Of a DNA stretch of 5,880 bases, positions 5,837-5,880 are shown piece by piece. Numbering within the stretch: the stretch's first letter is position 1; each line of letters starts with the position of its first letter. The notes beneath the pieces are model-generated. The model saw only the letters and a program-made list of their open reading frames with translations, was not told the DNA's origin and ran no database searches. Source of the DNA: Moraxellaceae bacterium (GTDB lineage: Bacteria; Pseudomonadota; Gammaproteobacteria; Pseudomonadales; Moraxellaceae); contig JAUXNL010000439.1 of NCBI GenBank assembly GCA_030684415.1, forward strand, positions 1-5,880, given 5' to 3'. The position numbers and the translations under genes are program-made.

Positions 5837-5880
5837 GTGCGGATTCATCCGCACATAGTGTTCATTTTGTGCGGATGAAT
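5837..5880. repeat. REP-like palindrome plus start of an inverted second copy, upstream of kdsA
   Basis: GTGCGGAT at 5837-5844 and ATCCGCAC at 5847-5854 form a perfect 8-bp stem with a 2-nt loop. After 14 bp, GTGCGGATGAAT (5869-5880) begins a second copy in the opposite orientation, and the window ends in its loop. The core is the same as in the eno-kdsA spacer, and both are preceded on the plus strand by TCGTC (4826-4830 and 5831-5835). Here the GTA of the GTAGG head is absent. The element ends 18 bp from the kdsA ATG, just 5' of its ribosome-binding site, so it would form a hairpin in the kdsA leader if transcription starts further upstream. Confidence 0.65.

Noticed and set aside
5819..5854. 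KdsA start at the GTG at 5854
   Set aside because: The 12 extra residues would be encoded by the REP-like palindrome. The protein aligns with E. coli KdsA from the ATG at 5818.

Overview
The window is a compact block of housekeeping genes, all read on the minus strand. In transcription order (high to low coordinates) they are kdsA, eno, ftsB, ispD, ispF, truD, surE, and then the probable first codons of one more gene that leaves the window at base 1. This gene order is the one I know from gammaproteobacteria such as Pseudomonas and the Xanthomonas/Xylella group (pyrG-kdsA-eno-ftsB-ispD-ispF-truD-surE). The proteins look gammaproteobacterial: KdsA is very close to the E. coli enzyme, FtsB keeps the QYSLW segment, and IspD and IspF are separate proteins. 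Base composition is moderately GC-rich and even throughout, with no sign of transferred DNA. A xanthomonad-like or related lineage is a guess from gene order and repeat type, not a firm assignment.

Layout: 5819-5880 is the kdsA leader, carrying a REP-like palindrome and the start of a second one. 4973-5818 is kdsA. 4812-4972 is the only repeat-rich spacer between genes: eight perfect copies of a 7-bp unit next to the kdsA stop, then a head-to-head pair of REP-like elements ending just upstream of the eno ribosome-binding site. From 4811 down to 2009, eno, ftsB, ispD and ispF are tightly packed (9-bp gap, then two 4-bp overlaps) and are surely co-transcribed. A 142-bp spacer without a convincing signal separates ispF from truD. 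truD and surE overlap by 20 bp.

Functions: KdsA makes Kdo-8-phosphate for the LPS inner core from phosphoenolpyruvate, the product of the neighbouring enolase. FtsB is a division-septum protein. IspD and IspF catalyse two steps of the MEP isoprenoid pathway. TruD makes pseudouridine 13 in tRNA. SurE is a survival-type nucleotidase. The window therefore joins envelope precursor supply (LPS, isoprenoids), division, central carbon flux and RNA/nucleotide maintenance.

I do not see an undescribed multi-gene system. What deserves a second look is the non-coding DNA around kdsA and eno: related REP-like palindromes placed directly 5' of both ribosome-binding sites, a heptamer tandem array, and mutually exclusive hairpins in the eno leader.
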